A DNA stretch of 64,000 nt from Sinorhizobium chiapasense (lineage in GTDB: Bacteria; Pseudomonadota; Alphaproteobacteria; Rhizobiales; Rhizobiaceae), in the NCBI RefSeq assembly GCF_036488675.1, contig NZ_CP133152.1:1178001-1242000 (forward strand). Direction: 5' to 3'. How positions within the stretch are numbered: position 1 is the first letter of the stretch; every line of letters begins with the position of its first letter. Positions 1 through 9,956 of the stretch are shown one piece after another. A program made the position numbers and the translations under genes. Below the pieces are notes generated by a model. The model was not told the origin of the DNA and made no database searches. It was given only the letters and a program-made list of their open reading frames with translations.

Positions 1-69
1 GCGGGATGTCGCGTCGCGCCAAGCCTATACGAAGCACACTCCCTCGCGCCACAGCAACGCGGCGATGTG

Positions 70-1176
70 TCAGCGTATCAGTCCTGCCGAACGCAGTGCC
101 CTTTCAATCACCGCCTGAATTTCTCTCGGCCGACCCGGCTGCGATCGGCTGGCTGCCTGAGCTGATCGGGTGGACTTGACGTAGTCAGCTCTTTCCCGCC
201 TGCGCTGTAACGACGGCGTCAGGCCCCAAAAGCGCGCTGTGTGGAGGGTAGAGGAGACTCCTGCGTCGAGCATGTACGGCGCAGTGTGCCCGTAGCCCGA
301 TGCGACGTCGAGTGGCGTCCCATGGCTCATGCCTTCTATGAGGTAGAGCTCAATCGCGTCCCTGCCGGATCGATCTCGCCAGACCAGCCTTTTGTGCCCG
401 TCGACCGTTTCCGCCGACGAGGGGCTGGATGGGACGCCATGGGCGCCGCTCCACTGAGCGATAATCGCATTGGCATTCGCCTGTGCGACGGTCCGGTCAT
501 TCGTGCCATGCCACACCGATATTGTCGGCCAAGGACCGGAATGAGGCGATGCCCCGGACAGCCGCTTTTGCAGGCTGTCCGCATTGGGGATGCCGTGTCC
601 GCGCATGCGATCGAAGGCTTCCGGTACTGAAGTAGCAGCAGCATAGGGAAGACCGGCGATGATTGCGCCGCCGGCGAAAATCTCGGGATAGGCGCAAAGG
701 GCGGCGTTCGCCATCGCACCGCCCGCCGACAGTCCCGTGATGTAAACCCGGCGATGGTCGATGCCATGGTCGGCGATCATGGCATCGACCATCTGCCGTA
801 TCGATTGGACCTCTCCCTCGCTGCGGCGAATATCGCTCAGGTTGAACCAGTTGAAGCACAGGTTGGGGTTGTTGGCGTGGACCTGCTCCGGATAAAGGAC
901 CGCGAAACCAAAATCCTCAGCGAGTTTGGACCACCCGGATGCGTGATCATAACCGGCAGCATTCTGCGTACATCCATGGAGGACCACGACCAACGCCGGC
1001 GCGTCCGTCAGGCCCACGGGAACATGGTACCATGCTTGCAAAGCTCCGGGATTTGGGCCGATGCGTTGCAGCCGAGACAGCGTTGAGGTTGCCGCAGTGA
1101 CGTCGTCCCTCTTACCTGTACGAAATCTGGTACGAAATCTGGCAAGTCGCTCCAGTGTATCGGAAAGGGATCGCAT
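70..1176 (-). CDS. PHB depolymerase-family esterase (extracellular/polyester esterase-like)
   Basis: An alpha/beta-hydrolase of 368 residues that should cleave ester bonds in polyhydroxybutyrate-like or feruloyl-type substrates. The oxyanion region HGCTQ is at residues 67-71, the CFNWF motif typical of this esterase family near 107, and the lipase box GLSAGG at 148-153 with Ser150 as nucleophile. Probable Asp (HGTNDRTV) and His (EGMSHGTPLD) triad members follow. There is no obvious signal peptide, since the N-terminus is basic and Ser/Arg-rich, so the enzyme may act inside the cell. A GAGGAGG ribosome site lies just before the ATG. The gene is transcribed away from the methyltransferase at 1488. 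A PHA synthase lies 1.4 kb away, which fits polyester metabolism but does not prove it. Confidence 0.88.
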   Translation of the reverse strand: MRSLSDTLERLARFRTRFRTGKRDDVTAATSTLSRLQRIGPNPGALQAWYHVPVGLTDAPALVVVLHGCTQNAAGYDHASGWSKLAEDFGFAVLYPEQVHANNPNLCFNWFNLSDIRRSEGEVQSIRQMVDAMIADHGIDHRRVYITGLSAGGAMANAALCAYPEIFAGGAIIAGLPYAAATSVPEAFDRMRGHGIPNADSLQKRLSGASPHSGPWPTISVWHGTNDRTVAQANANAIIAQWSGAHGVPSSPSSAETVDGHKRLVWRDRSGRDAIELYLIEGMSHGTPLDVASGYGHTAPYMLDAGVSSTLHTARFWGLTPSLQRRRERADYVKSTRSAQAASRSQPGRPREIQAVIERALRSAGLIR

Positions 1177-1487
1177 CTCGCCTCCTCGCTGTCACCATCA
1201 GGCGATCATGGGTGCTACGCGGCAGCTTGCCTTCTGCTGCACTGCACAATATTCTAGTTCGGCTGCCTTGTCCTTTAAAACGACGTGCTTTGCACATTTC
1301 TGTCGAAACTCGGCTGAATGGACGCTGAGTACGCTAAGACGGCCTGGTTCCAAAGCCTGTGAGCCCTTGCTTGTGCGCCGAGCGTTCGTCAGCCTCCCGG
1401 TTCCGAACAGTCGATTGATAAGAAGGTCGTTGCTGCTGATGCGGCAAACAGAGTACCCTCCTGATGCCGGGCACCTTGGAGGAAGCC
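1177..1487. other. Divergent intergenic region
   Basis: About 310 bases between the divergent esterase and methyltransferase genes. It should carry both promoters. I see no convincing gene and no strong palindrome. The only clear signal is the GGAGGA ribosome site at 1478-1483 for the methyltransferase. Confidence 0.5.
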
Positions 1488-2303
1488 ATGCAACGGGAGC
1501 AAATCCGCCTCACCGGCGCAAGGGAGACCCTGCTGATCACGCTCCAAGCCAAGGCAGCCGAAAGCGCCATGCCGGATTCGCTGCTGCGTGACCGCTTCGC
1601 CGCGGATGCGTTGCGCCGTATCGATCAGGGTAGTCGGCACCTTAAGGTTGGTCACGACATGACCATCGGCATCGCGCTGCGCGCGTATATGCTTGATCGC
1701 TGGACGGAGGCGTTCCTTCAGCGCTACCCGGAGGCCACCGTTGTCCATCTCGGCTGTGGTCTCGACAGTCGTATCTTCCGCATAGATCCTGGGCCGGGAG
1801 TTCGCTGGTTCGAACTGGATTTCCCCGATGTCATCTCCTTGCGTCAGCAGATCTATCCCGACCGTGCGGACTGCGCGATGATTGGCTGCTCGATCGTCGA
1901 GCACGGCTGGATTGCGAAACTTCCCGCCGACAAGCCGGCCATGATCGTCGCCGAGGGCGTTCTGCCTTATCTGAAGGAACACCAGGTTGCGCAGGTTTTG
2001 CGGCGGATCACCGGCCACTTTCCCTCGGGCGAGATAGCCTTCGATGCCTATAGCAGCTTCGCAATCCGACTGCTGCGCTTCAATCCGGCGATCCGCGCCA
2101 CCGGCGCCTGTCTCCATTGGGCGCTCGACGACCCGGCAGAGATCGAGCGGCAGGTGCCGGGGCTAATGCTCATCGAGGACCATTCGGATTGGGACACCGG
2201 ACAGGTGGCGCGGATGTCACCGCCCACCCAGGTCGCACTGCAGCTCTTTAGCGCCATCCTGGCTCCCTATCGTATGGGGCGCCTGGTTCGATATGATTTC
2301 TGA
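1488..2303 (+). CDS. Class I SAM-dependent methyltransferase, LCM/TcmP-like (COG3315)
   Basis: About 271 residues, belonging to the leucine-carboxyl-methyltransferase-like group often called polyketide O-methyltransferases. The SAM-binding motif VVHLGCGLDSR is visible, followed by the acidic ELDFPDV loop that defines this group and by VAEGVLPYL, the usual post-motif strand. The ATG at 1488 is preferred over an in-frame ATG at 1464 because GGAGGA lies six bases before it. The acceptor substrate cannot be read from the sequence, and no polyketide or other biosynthetic genes lie nearby. Confidence 0.85.
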   Translation: MQREQIRLTGARETLLITLQAKAAESAMPDSLLRDRFAADALRRIDQGSRHLKVGHDMTIGIALRAYMLDRWTEAFLQRYPEATVVHLGCGLDSRIFRIDPGPGVRWFELDFPDVISLRQQIYPDRADCAMIGCSIVEHGWIAKLPADKPAMIVAEGVLPYLKEHQVAQVLRRITGHFPSGEIAFDAYSSFAIRLLRFNPAIRATGACLHWALDDPAEIERQVPGLMLIEDHSDWDTGQVARMSPPTQVALQLFSAILAPYRMGRLVRYDF

Positions 2304-2576
2304 GACATTCGCACCATGGCCAGACAGCGCCCGCGCCTCCCGAACACTGACGAGTTTTTGCTCTTCTGCGCAAGTTGATGTGCCGTCTTACAGCGCAAGG
2401 CGGGCCGAACGTGCCCTTCGAGACCCACTGAGGGAGCCCGAAAGGCTGACTTGCACAGACCTGAGAAGCGGCGCACCATCATAAATAGTAAAACTTCCGG
2501 CTATCGAGGACACTTCGTTATTCCCCGTCGGCGATCGGGCATCAATCGTCATCAACGACTGCGGCGGCAAGGCTGA

Positions 2577-4421
2577 ATGGAGTTCGCGATGAAGACGTGT
2601 GACACACTAGGTTTGGCCGCAGACCGCGCGACGGAAGCAGGGCCGGTCAACTCGATAGCGGCTCAATCGGTGCTGCCATACGAAGTCGAGGTCTCGGGCG
2701 GCGAAGCATTCAGGGCGATCGATCGGATGCGTGGGGCTCTGAGTGCAATGGCGACGGGAGGTCTTTCACCTGCCGCATTGACACTCGCCTTTTTCGACTG
2801 GTCGATCCACCTCGCATCTGCTCCCGGCAAGCACATGGAACTCGCCGAAAAGGCAGGGGAGAATTGGGGCCTTCTGCTGACTTACATGGCTGCAGCCGGC
2901 ACGCGTCGGGACGCGCCGCCCTGCATCGAGGCGCTGCCGGGAGACAACCGGTTTCTCGCGGAGGGTTGGCAAAAGCAACCGTACACAGTCTGGGCGCAAG
3001 CTTTCCTGCTGTGCCAGCAGTGGTGGCACAGTGCTACGCGCAACGTCCCGGGCATGACGCCGCACCACGAGGACGTCGTCTCCTTCACCACGCGCCAGTT
3101 GCTGGACATGTTCTCGCCGTCCAACATTCCCTTCGCCAACCCGGAAGTGATCCACAAGGCAATGGAGACCGGCGGGGCGAACTTCACGCAGGGTTTCCGC
3201 AACTGGCTCGAAGACGTCGGCCGGATGGCCATGAAGCAACCTCCGGTCGGGACGGAAGCGTTCCGCGTGGGACGCGATGTCGCGGCCACGCCTGGAAAGG
3301 TCGTCTACCGAAACCACCTGATCGAGCTGATTCAGTATGCGCCCGCGACGCAGGACGTTCTGGCAGAGCCGATCCTGATCGTGCCGGCCTGGATCATGAA
3401 ATACTACATCCTCGACCTTTCACCGCACAATTCCCTGATCCGCTATCTCGTGGCGCGGGGCCATACCGTTTTCTGCATCTCCTGGCGCAATCCCACCGCG
3501 AAGGACCGCGACCTCACGCTCGACGATTACCGACGACTGGGAATCCTGGCCGCGCTTGATGCCGTCAGCGCCATCGTTCCTGAACGCAAGGTCCACGCAA
3601 CGGGATACTGTTTGGGAGGGACGCTTCTAGCGATCGCGGCGGCTGCGATGGCGCGCACCGAGGACCAGCGTTTGGCTTCGGTCACTCTGTTTGCCGCCCA
3701 GACGGACTTCTCCGAACCCGGCGAATTGGCGCTGTTCATCGATCACAGCCAGTTGCACTTTCTCGACAGCATAATGTGGCATAGCGGTTGTCTCGCCGCC
3801 GATCAGATGGCGGGGGCATTTCAACTGCTGCGCACCAACGATCTCGTGTGGTCGCGCCTCGTCCACGACTACCTGATCGGTAAACGCACCCCGATGACCG
3901 ATCTCATGGCGTGGAACGCGGACCCGACCCACATGCCCTACAGGATGCATGCGGAATATCTGCAGCGCCTCTATCTCGACAACGAACTTGCCGCCGGCCG
4001 TTTCATCGTTGATGGACGCCCGGCTCACCCCCAGAACATCCGCGTTCCCATGTTCGTCGTCGGGACGGAGCGAGACCACGTCGCACCGTGGCATTCCGTC
4101 TACAAGATACATTATCTCACCGACACCGACGTCACTTTTGTGCTGACAAGCGGGGGCCACAATGCCGGCATCGTCTCCGAGCCAGACCATCCCCGGAGAG
4201 GTTTTCGCATCGCATTGACACGTGAGATCGATTCCAGCGTCAGTGCGGACGAATGGGCCGCAACAGCCACATCGAAGGACGGCTCATGGTGGCCGGACTG
4301 GGTCGAGTGGCTCGCCGGCCATTCAGCGCCGGAACGGGTGGCACCGCCAGTCTTCGGCGCACCCCAAAAAGGCTATCCCCCCATCGATGATGCGCCCGGA
4401 ACTTATGTGCATCAGCGGTAA
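2577..4421 (+). CDS. phaC: Class I-type poly(hydroxyalkanoate) synthase
   Basis: A 614-residue enzyme that should polymerise 3-hydroxyacyl-CoA into PHA granules. The nucleophile box is GYCLGG, with Cys345 replacing the lipase serine as in PHA synthases. The general-base regions GTERDHVAPW and SGGHNAGI (Asp and His of the triad) lie near the C-terminus, and the N-terminal half has the usual Trp-rich stretch around QQWWHSATRNVPGM. Length is normal for class I. A second start at 2589 is possible, because GGAG at 2579-2582 is correctly spaced for it. No phaP, phaR, phaA or phaB is adjacent, so this is probably an accessory copy to a chromosomal phaC. Confidence 0.92.
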   Translation: MEFAMKTCDTLGLAADRATEAGPVNSIAAQSVLPYEVEVSGGEAFRAIDRMRGALSAMATGGLSPAALTLAFFDWSIHLASAPGKHMELAEKAGENWGLLLTYMAAAGTRRDAPPCIEALPGDNRFLAEGWQKQPYTVWAQAFLLCQQWWHSATRNVPGMTPHHEDVVSFTTRQLLDMFSPSNIPFANPEVIHKAMETGGANFTQGFRNWLEDVGRMAMKQPPVGTEAFRVGRDVAATPGKVVYRNHLIELIQYAPATQDVLAEPILIVPAWIMKYYILDLSPHNSLIRYLVARGHTVFCISWRNPTAKDRDLTLDDYRRLGILAALDAVSAIVPERKVHATGYCLGGTLLAIAAAAMARTEDQRLASVTLFAAQTDFSEPGELALFIDHSQLHFLDSIMWHSGCLAADQMAGAFQLLRTNDLVWSRLVHDYLIGKRTPMTDLMAWNADPTHMPYRMHAEYLQRLYLDNELAAGRFIVDGRPAHPQNIRVPMFVVGTERDHVAPWHSVYKIHYLTDTDVTFVLTSGGHNAGIVSEPDHPRRGFRIALTREIDSSVSADEWAATATSKDGSWWPDWVEWLAGHSAPERVAPPVFGAPQKGYPPIDDAPGTYVHQR

Positions 4422-4510
4422 CGCCATTTTTCAAGGGGGACCGGCACCGCCTAAAGGCAATCGAAGCTTCGTCGCGCGTCGGCCCGCAGTTGCGACCCTG
4501 TCATTCTTTG

Positions 4511-4535
4511 AGGTTCCCGTAGATACATTATGCGA
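4511..4535 (+). repeat. 25-base dispersed repeat, copy 1
   Basis: This 25-base block matches 27576-27600 at 23 of 25 positions, in the same orientation. Both copies begin AGGTTCCC and end GATACATTATGCGA, differing only in the middle. Each copy lies within about 300 bases of IS110-family sequence, so it may be an element end or a preferred target. Confidence 0.55.
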
Positions 4536-4590
4536 GTTCGAGCTCGTCTGACTATGGCTGCGCCATCAACCGAACTCGACGCTGACCTTC

Positions 4591-4744
4591 TGGTTTGAGG
4601 AGCGCATCACGCGCAATAGCCGTCGTCTCAAACAGCCGATGATCGTCGCTCTGGCTCGCTCTGGCTCGCAAGTTGCTGGTCGCACTCTGGGAGTACGTGA
4701 GCGCCGGCGTGGTAATCGAAGGAGCGGCCATGAAAAATACCTGA
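4591..4744 (+). pseudogene. IS110-family transposase C-terminal remnant
   Basis: Reading from 4591 gives a tail typical of IS110/IS1111 transposases: RLKQPMIVALARK, then LLVALWEYVSAG, then EGAAMKNT and a stop at 4742-4744. The frame is broken by a perfect 10-base tandem duplication of CTCTGGCTCG at 4649-4658 and 4659-4668. Removing one copy restores one continuous frame. Everything 5' of the C-terminus is missing, so this is a dead fragment. It is not a copy of the intact transposase at 27858-28895, whose C-terminal residues differ. Confidence 0.7.
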
Positions 4745-4993
4745 AGCGCAGAAGCAATCATTGAACGCAGAACTACTCAATCTCAGGGCCTGATCAGTCC
4801 TGATGAACGGACGGGGACTCTGTGGCGCAAGGGCTGCAGTACATAAGTGGTCACCAATCGTTGAACATTCTTGAGCAATTCGTGCCTGTTAGGGCCGGAC
4901 CGTTGTTCTTATGACTCCCCGTGTGTATCGGAGACGGATCCCTCCGATAAACCATGCTGCCACAGCTTCAGACGCAACCAACGGAATGCGGCA

Positions 4994-5878
4994 ATGTCAT
5001 TCAAACCATTGCTTGGCGACGGGCGTATCCGGACCCGGGAAGAAAAAACAGCACCGCTGCAAAGTGCATCCTGGCTTGGCTCTTCCGTCATATTCGACAG
5101 TCGACGCTGGGCTTGCCAGGAGGCAGAAATGCGCTGGACGGCACCTCACCATCTGATCGTGCTGACAGACGGAGGGAGCACGTCCCGGACATCGATCCGA
5201 ATCGAGGGCAAGACCCTCTATGACGGCCAGGACCGGCCAGGAGTCCTCACATTTGTTCCAGCGGGCGCGGAACGCGTCGGCTTCTACCGCGACGTGGACC
5301 TCTCCTATTCCGCTCTGTGGATTGATCCCGCGCTTGCGCTTCCGGGATTGGAGCGACTACGTGATATGCCGGTTCTGGTAAACAGAAGCGACGCGGTCGT
5401 CGGCACGCTTTTGCGATCGCTTTGCACCGAAATGGCGTTCGGCCACGTGCCGGACACCGTCTACATCGAGCATCTGGTTGCCCTCGTCGGTTTGCGCCTG
5501 GCCGGCCTGGAGGGGAGCCTGCGTGCGGCGGGGAACCCAGGCCGCCTTGGCCGCCGGACGTTCGAGCGTGTCCGCGACTACATTGATGACCAGATTGCCT
5601 CCAATATCTCGCTGAGCGAGGTGGCGGCCATCGCCGGTATGCCGCTCGATACCTTCGCACGCCGCTTCAAGGAAACGACCGGCCGTCCGCCCTATGCTTA
5701 TGTACTCGAAGAGCGGGTCAGAAGGGCGGAGCGGCTCCTGCGCGCGACCGACATGGCAATCGGCACTATTGCATTCCGCCTCGGCTTTTCCAGCCAAAGC
5801 CACTTCACCGCAACGTTCCGTCGCCTCAAAGGCATCACGCCGCGGGCTTACCGGCTGCAGTTTCCTCCAGAATCCTGA
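4994..5878 (+). CDS. AraC-family transcriptional regulator
   Basis: About 294 residues. The C-terminal 100 residues form a double helix-turn-helix of the AraC type, with signatures SLSEVAAIAGMPLDTFARRFKE and AIGTIAFRLGFSSQSHFTATFRR. The N-terminal 180 residues form a cupin-like sensing domain. The ATG at 4994 gives a normal family length; the frame extends upstream to a TTG at 4871, but that extension is Cys/Ser-rich and unlike AraC N-termini. The gene lies 130 bases upstream of the aldehyde oxidoreductase genes on the same strand, which makes it the likely regulator of that operon. Its inducer is unknown. Confidence 0.9.
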   Translation: MSFKPLLGDGRIRTREEKTAPLQSASWLGSSVIFDSRRWACQEAEMRWTAPHHLIVLTDGGSTSRTSIRIEGKTLYDGQDRPGVLTFVPAGAERVGFYRDVDLSYSALWIDPALALPGLERLRDMPVLVNRSDAVVGTLLRSLCTEMAFGHVPDTVYIEHLVALVGLRLAGLEGSLRAAGNPGRLGRRTFERVRDYIDDQIASNISLSEVAAIAGMPLDTFARRFKETTGRPPYAYVLEERVRRAERLLRATDMAIGTIAFRLGFSSQSHFTATFRRLKGITPRAYRLQFPPES

Positions 5879-6010
5879 CAGTGCCGCCGGTTTCCTGAAA
5901 GAAAGCGATCCCTCGCGCTCCCATGTCCGACGTGTCGAAGAAAGCAAGTCGCCGGCTCGCCGGAGGCAGAGACCTTTCGGGCTCATGCCGTTGCGACTGG
6001 GAGATCATTT

Positions 6011-6667
6011 ATGGCTGAAACGGACTACAGGATTACACGCCGGGCGGTTTTGGAAGGCGGAGCGGCGACCTGCCTCTTCCTGGCATCCGGCTTGCCCGTC
6101 GGCGCTCAGAGCGCTAGCGCCACCGTGGCGACCGCGCGCGTCACGACGCCGATAGCGAGAATACCGATGACCTTGAGGATCAACGCTACGGAGCATGCCC
6201 TGGAGCTCGACCCGCGCACGACCCTGCTTGATACCTTGCGAAACCATCTCGGACTGACCGGCTCGAAAAAAGGCTGTGATCACGGCCAGTGTGGTGCCTG
6301 CACGGTTCTGGTGAACGGCCGACGGATCAATTCCTGCCTCGCGCTCTCAGCCCAGCACGAAGGCGACGAGGTCACGACAATCGAGGGGCTCGCCGACGGC
6401 AACCAATTGCATCCTGTTCAAGCGGCCTTCGTCGCCCACGACGGCTTCCAGTGCGGCTATTGCACACCGGGGCAGATCTGTTCGGCGGTGGGAATGCTCG
6501 AGGAAGTCAGAGCCGGCTGGCCGAGCCATGCAAGTGCCGACGTGGCCGCCGCGGCTGCGGCGTTGACCGAAGCGGAGATCCGCGAGCGCATGAGCGGCAA
6601 TATCTGCCGTTGTGCTGCCTATCCCAACATCGTCGCCGCCATCCGCGATGCAGCCGAAGAGGTGTGA
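6011..6667 (+). CDS. paoA: Periplasmic aldehyde oxidoreductase, [2Fe-2S] subunit (PaoA/YagT-like)
   Basis: The small iron-sulfur subunit of a xanthine-oxidase-family enzyme, 218 residues. A Tat signal is visible at the N-terminus (ITRRAVLEG, a hydrophobic core, then an Ala-rich cleavage region), as in E. coli PaoA, so the complex is expected in the periplasm. The plant-type ferredoxin cluster is bound by [12 protein letters not shown] plus a later Cys, and the second cluster by [10 protein letters not shown] and [10 protein letters not shown]. It passes electrons from the molybdenum site to FAD. It is the first gene of paoABC. Confidence 0.93.
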   Translation: MAETDYRITRRAVLEGGAATCLFLASGLPVGAQSASATVATARVTTPIARIPMTLRINATEHALELDPRTTLLDTLRNHLGLTGSKKGCDHGQCGACTVLVNGRRINSCLALSAQHEGDEVTTIEGLADGNQLHPVQAAFVAHDGFQCGYCTPGQICSAVGMLEEVRAGWPSHASADVAAAAAALTEAEIRERMSGNICRCAAYPNIVAAIRDAAEEV

Positions 6668-6671
6668 GCCG

Positions 6672-7658
6672 ATGCAACCCTTTACCTACGAGCGCGCCAA
6701 CAACGTGAAGGCGGCTGCAGCCGCCGTGGCGACCCGCCCCGACGCGAAGTTCATCAGCGGCGGCACGAATCTTCTCGATTTGATGAAGCTGGAGATCGAG
6801 CGGCCGACGCATCTCGTCGATATCAGCCGGCTGCCGCTCGACCGCATCGAGGAAACGCCGGAGGGCGGCCTTCGGATCGGGGCCCAGGTCCGCAACAGCG
6901 ATCTCTCCGCCGACCCGCGGCTGCTATCCGGCTATCCGATGCTCAGCCAAGCGCTTCTCGCGGGAGCGTCCGGCCAGATCCGCAACAAGGCCTCGACCGC
7001 CGGCAATCTCCTGCAGCGCACGCGCTGTCCCTACTTCTACAACCGCCACATGCCCTGCAACAAGCGCGAGCCGGGATCGGGCTGCGCGGCGCTTCAGGGC
7101 TTCAACCGGATGAACGCTGTGCTCGGCGCCAGCGAGGCCTGCATCGCGGTGCATCCGTCGGACATGGCCGTGGCCATGGCCGTGCTCGACGCCGAGGTCG
7201 AAACAACCCTGCCCGACGGTACGACTCGTACAATCCCCATCGGCGACCTCCACCGGCTGCCGGCCTCGACCCCGCATGTCGAGACAGCACTCGGCCACGG
7301 CGAGATGATCACGGCCGTGACCCTGCCGCCCCCGCCACCCGGCCGGCAGCTCTACCGCAAGGTGCGCGACCGCGCGTCCTATGCCTTTGCGCTCGTCTCG
7401 GTCGCAGTGGTTGTCGAAAAGAGCGGCGATCGCATACGCAATGCGCGCATCGCGATGGGTGGTGTTGCACCGAAACCGTGGCGCTCGATGGAAGCGGAGT
7501 ATGTGCTCGCCGGAGCGGCAGCCGCGGATTCCGCCTTTTCCGAGGCCGCAGAAAGCGCACTCGCCGGAGCGGTGGGGCATGGCGGCAATGATTTCAAGAT
7601 CCCGCTGGCAAAACGCACGATACGGCAGACGCTCGCCGCCGCTGTCGAAGGTGCATGA
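6672..7658 (+). CDS. paoB: Aldehyde oxidoreductase, FAD-binding subunit (PaoB/YagS-like)
   Basis: About 328 residues of the CO-dehydrogenase flavoprotein medium-subunit family. The FAD loop appears as [12 protein letters not shown] and later as [15 protein letters not shown]. The Cys-rich insert with CPYF, MPCNK and GSGCAA matches the extra [4Fe-4S] site seen in PaoB-type subunits. The ATG at 6672 starts five bases after the paoA stop; an upstream in-frame ATG at 6612 lies inside paoA and is unlikely. Part of a three-subunit complex with its neighbours. Confidence 0.93.
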   Translation: MQPFTYERANNVKAAAAAVATRPDAKFISGGTNLLDLMKLEIERPTHLVDISRLPLDRIEETPEGGLRIGAQVRNSDLSADPRLLSGYPMLSQALLAGASGQIRNKASTAGNLLQRTRCPYFYNRHMPCNKREPGSGCAALQGFNRMNAVLGASEACIAVHPSDMAVAMAVLDAEVETTLPDGTTRTIPIGDLHRLPASTPHVETALGHGEMITAVTLPPPPPGRQLYRKVRDRASYAFALVSVAVVVEKSGDRIRNARIAMGGVAPKPWRSMEAEYVLAGAAAADSAFSEAAESALAGAVGHGGNDFKIPLAKRTIRQTLAAAVEGA

Positions 7659-7661
7659 GGT

Positions 7662-9956
7662 GTGATGATGACAGAGACCATGACCCCGGGAAACCGTTCT
7701 TCCGAGACAAGCAACGGCCTGATCGGCCAGCCGATCGCGCGCATCGATGGCCCGCTCAAGGTTACCGGCCGTGCGACCTACGCCTATGAGCATGCCGTGA
7801 ATGAGGCCGCCTATGGCTACATCCTCGGCGCCGCCATCGCCAAGGGTCGTATCGTCGAGATCGACACAGCGAAAGCCGAGCGGGCCCCGGGCGTTCTTCA
7901 TGTCATGACCTATCGGAACGCGCCGGCCCAGCCGGAATTCGGTCCGGCGGTCACGCCCACGGTGCCGGAGGTCTTCACCCGCGCCCGACCCGTGCTCAAC
8001 AGCGACCGGGTTCGCTTCTACGACGAGCCGGTTGCGCTCATCGTGGCGGAAACCTTCGAGGCGGCGCGGGCTGCAGCGGGGCTCATCAGGGTGCGCTATG
8101 AAGAGGGGCGCGGCGCCTTCGATCTTCCGGCGCGTCTCAGCGACGCCTACACGCCCCGGCGCACCAATGCCGGTTTCGAGACGGACAGCGCAATCGGAGA
8201 CTTCGATAGCGCCTTCGCGGCCGCTCCGGTCAAGGTCGATGCGACCTACCGGACGCCGTACGAGCACCACAACCCCATGGAGCCGCATGCAACGCTCGCC
8301 GTCTGGTCGGGCGACGAGGTCACGATCCATACCTCTGCGCAGACGCTTGCCAACTTTCAGGCCGGCCTCGCCAGCACGCTCGGAATTCCGCGAGAGCGTA
8401 TACGCATCGTCAGTCCGTACATCGGTGGCGGTTTTGGCTCCAAGCTGATCGTCCATGCCGACACCGTCCTGGCAGCGCTCGCCGCGAGGGTCCTGCGCCG
8501 CCCGGTCAAGGTCGCGCTGACGCGGCAGCAGATGTTCGCCAATGCCGGTCATCGGGCCGAAATGGTTCAGCGGGTGCGCCTTGGCGCGGACCGGCACGGG
8601 CGGCTGACCTCGATCGGCCATGATGTCTGGTCCGCGACCTCCGGCTTCGAGGAGTTCTGCGAGCAGACCGCGGTCTTCGGCCGCTCGCTCTACGCCGCGC
8701 CGAACCGGTTGACCCGCCACCGGCTCGTCCCCGTCGATCTCAATCGCGGCGAATGGATGCGCTCGCCGGGCGAGGCGCCGGGCATGCTCGCCTATGAATC
8801 TGCGATGGATGAGCTCGCCGAAAAACTCGGCCTCGATCCGATCGAGCTCAGGATCCGCAACGAGCCGACCGAGGACCCGGAGCGCGGCGTTCCGTTTTCA
8901 ACGCGCAACCTCGTCGCCTGCATGCAGGAAGGTGCGCGGCGTTTCGGCTGGGAACGCCGCGACGCGACCCCGGGTCGCATCCGCGAAGGCCGCAAGCTTA
9001 TCGGTTACGGCATGGCCGCCGCCATTCGACCGAATTATATCGGCGCGGCGACGGCCAAGGTGACGATCGATGCAAAGGGCCGGGTCACGGCTGAGCTTGA
9101 CATGACCGATATCGGAACCGGCAGCTACACCATCCTCGCCCAGATTGCGGCAGAAAGCCTCGGCGTGCCGATCGCGGCGGTCAAGGTCGAGCTCGGCGAC
9201 AGCCGCTTCCCGCGCACGGCCGGCTCCGGCGGCTCCTGGGGAGCGGCGAGCGCCGGTTCAGCGCTGCACCAGGCCTGCAACGCGCTCAAGGAGAGGATCG
9301 TGGAGGTCGCGCGGGCCAGTGACCGCTCACCGTTCCGTGCTGAGGACCTCGCCGGACCGAAGTTCGCCGATGGAGAGGTCAGGGTCGGCGAGCGTTCTGT
9401 AAGCCTGGCCGATCTCATCGGCGAAATTGCCCCCGACGGCATTGCGGCCACCGGTTCGGTCGCCGCTGCCCGCGATACGGAAAGCTATAGAACCTACTCC
9501 CAGCACTCCTATGGAGCGCACTTCGCGGAAGTCGCAGTCGATAGCGACACGGGCGAGATCCGCATGCGCCGCTTGCTGGCGGTGATCGGTGCGGGCCGCA
9601 TTCTCAACGCCAGGACCGCACGCTCGCAGATCCTCGGTGGCATGGCCTGGGGCATTGGTGCTGCGCTGATGGAGGAAACTGTGCTCGATCCGCGTTACGG
9701 CCATTTCGTCAACCACGATCTCGCCGAATATCATGTGCCCGTCAACGGCGACGTCCCGGAGATGGAGGTCGTCTTTCTCGAGGAATACGACGACAAGGCC
9801 AATCCGCTCGGCTCCAAGGGGCTCGGCGAGCTCGGAGTCTGCGGCACAGGCGCCGCCATCGCCAATGCCGTCTACAACGCGACCGGTGTCCGCGTGCGCG
9901 AGTTTCCGATTACGCTCGACAAGGTGCTCCCGGGCTTGCCCGTCACAGCCATCTGA
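7662..9956 (+). CDS. paoC: Aldehyde oxidoreductase, molybdopterin-binding subunit (PaoC/YagR-like)
   Basis: A 764-residue catalytic subunit of the xanthine dehydrogenase large-subunit family, binding molybdopterin cytosine dinucleotide. Visible motifs include GGGFGSK in the Moco region and the C-terminal GSKGLGELGVCGTG, which contains the base-catalyst Glu of this family. It should oxidise aromatic or aliphatic aldehydes to acids in the periplasm, carried out as a folded complex on the PaoA Tat signal. Three starts compete (GTG 7662, ATG 7665, ATG 7668). No PaoD/XdhC-type maturation chaperone follows, so that function must be encoded elsewhere. Confidence 0.94.
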   Translation: MMMTETMTPGNRSSETSNGLIGQPIARIDGPLKVTGRATYAYEHAVNEAAYGYILGAAIAKGRIVEIDTAKAERAPGVLHVMTYRNAPAQPEFGPAVTPTVPEVFTRARPVLNSDRVRFYDEPVALIVAETFEAARAAAGLIRVRYEEGRGAFDLPARLSDAYTPRRTNAGFETDSAIGDFDSAFAAAPVKVDATYRTPYEHHNPMEPHATLAVWSGDEVTIHTSAQTLANFQAGLASTLGIPRERIRIVSPYIGGGFGSKLIVHADTVLAALAARVLRRPVKVALTRQQMFANAGHRAEMVQRVRLGADRHGRLTSIGHDVWSATSGFEEFCEQTAVFGRSLYAAPNRLTRHRLVPVDLNRGEWMRSPGEAPGMLAYESAMDELAEKLGLDPIELRIRNEPTEDPERGVPFSTRNLVACMQEGARRFGWERRDATPGRIREGRKLIGYGMAAAIRPNYIGAATAKVTIDAKGRVTAELDMTDIGTGSYTILAQIAAESLGVPIAAVKVELGDSRFPRTAGSGGSWGAASAGSALHQACNALKERIVEVARASDRSPFRAEDLAGPKFADGEVRVGERSVSLADLIGEIAPDGIAATGSVAAARDTESYRTYSQHSYGAHFAEVAVDSDTGEIRMRRLLAVIGAGRILNARTARSQILGGMAWGIGAALMEETVLDPRYGHFVNHDLAEYHVPVNGDVPEMEVVFLEEYDDKANPLGSKGLGELGVCGTGAAIANAVYNATGVRVREFPITLDKVLPGLPVTAI

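Larger units (their letters stand above)
4422..4993. other. Intergenic region with insertion-sequence debris
   Basis: About 570 bases between the PHA synthase and the AraC gene. It contains a 25-base sequence that recurs near 27.6 kb and a decayed IS110-type transposase tail, both listed separately. The remainder, about 4750-4990, shows no gene. An open frame upstream of the AraC start begins with TTG and lacks a ribosome site. Confidence 0.6.

Noticed and set aside
6924..8720. A 598-codon minus-strand frame opposite paoB and paoC
   Set aside because: Antisense to conserved enzymes, with shadow composition and no ribosome site.
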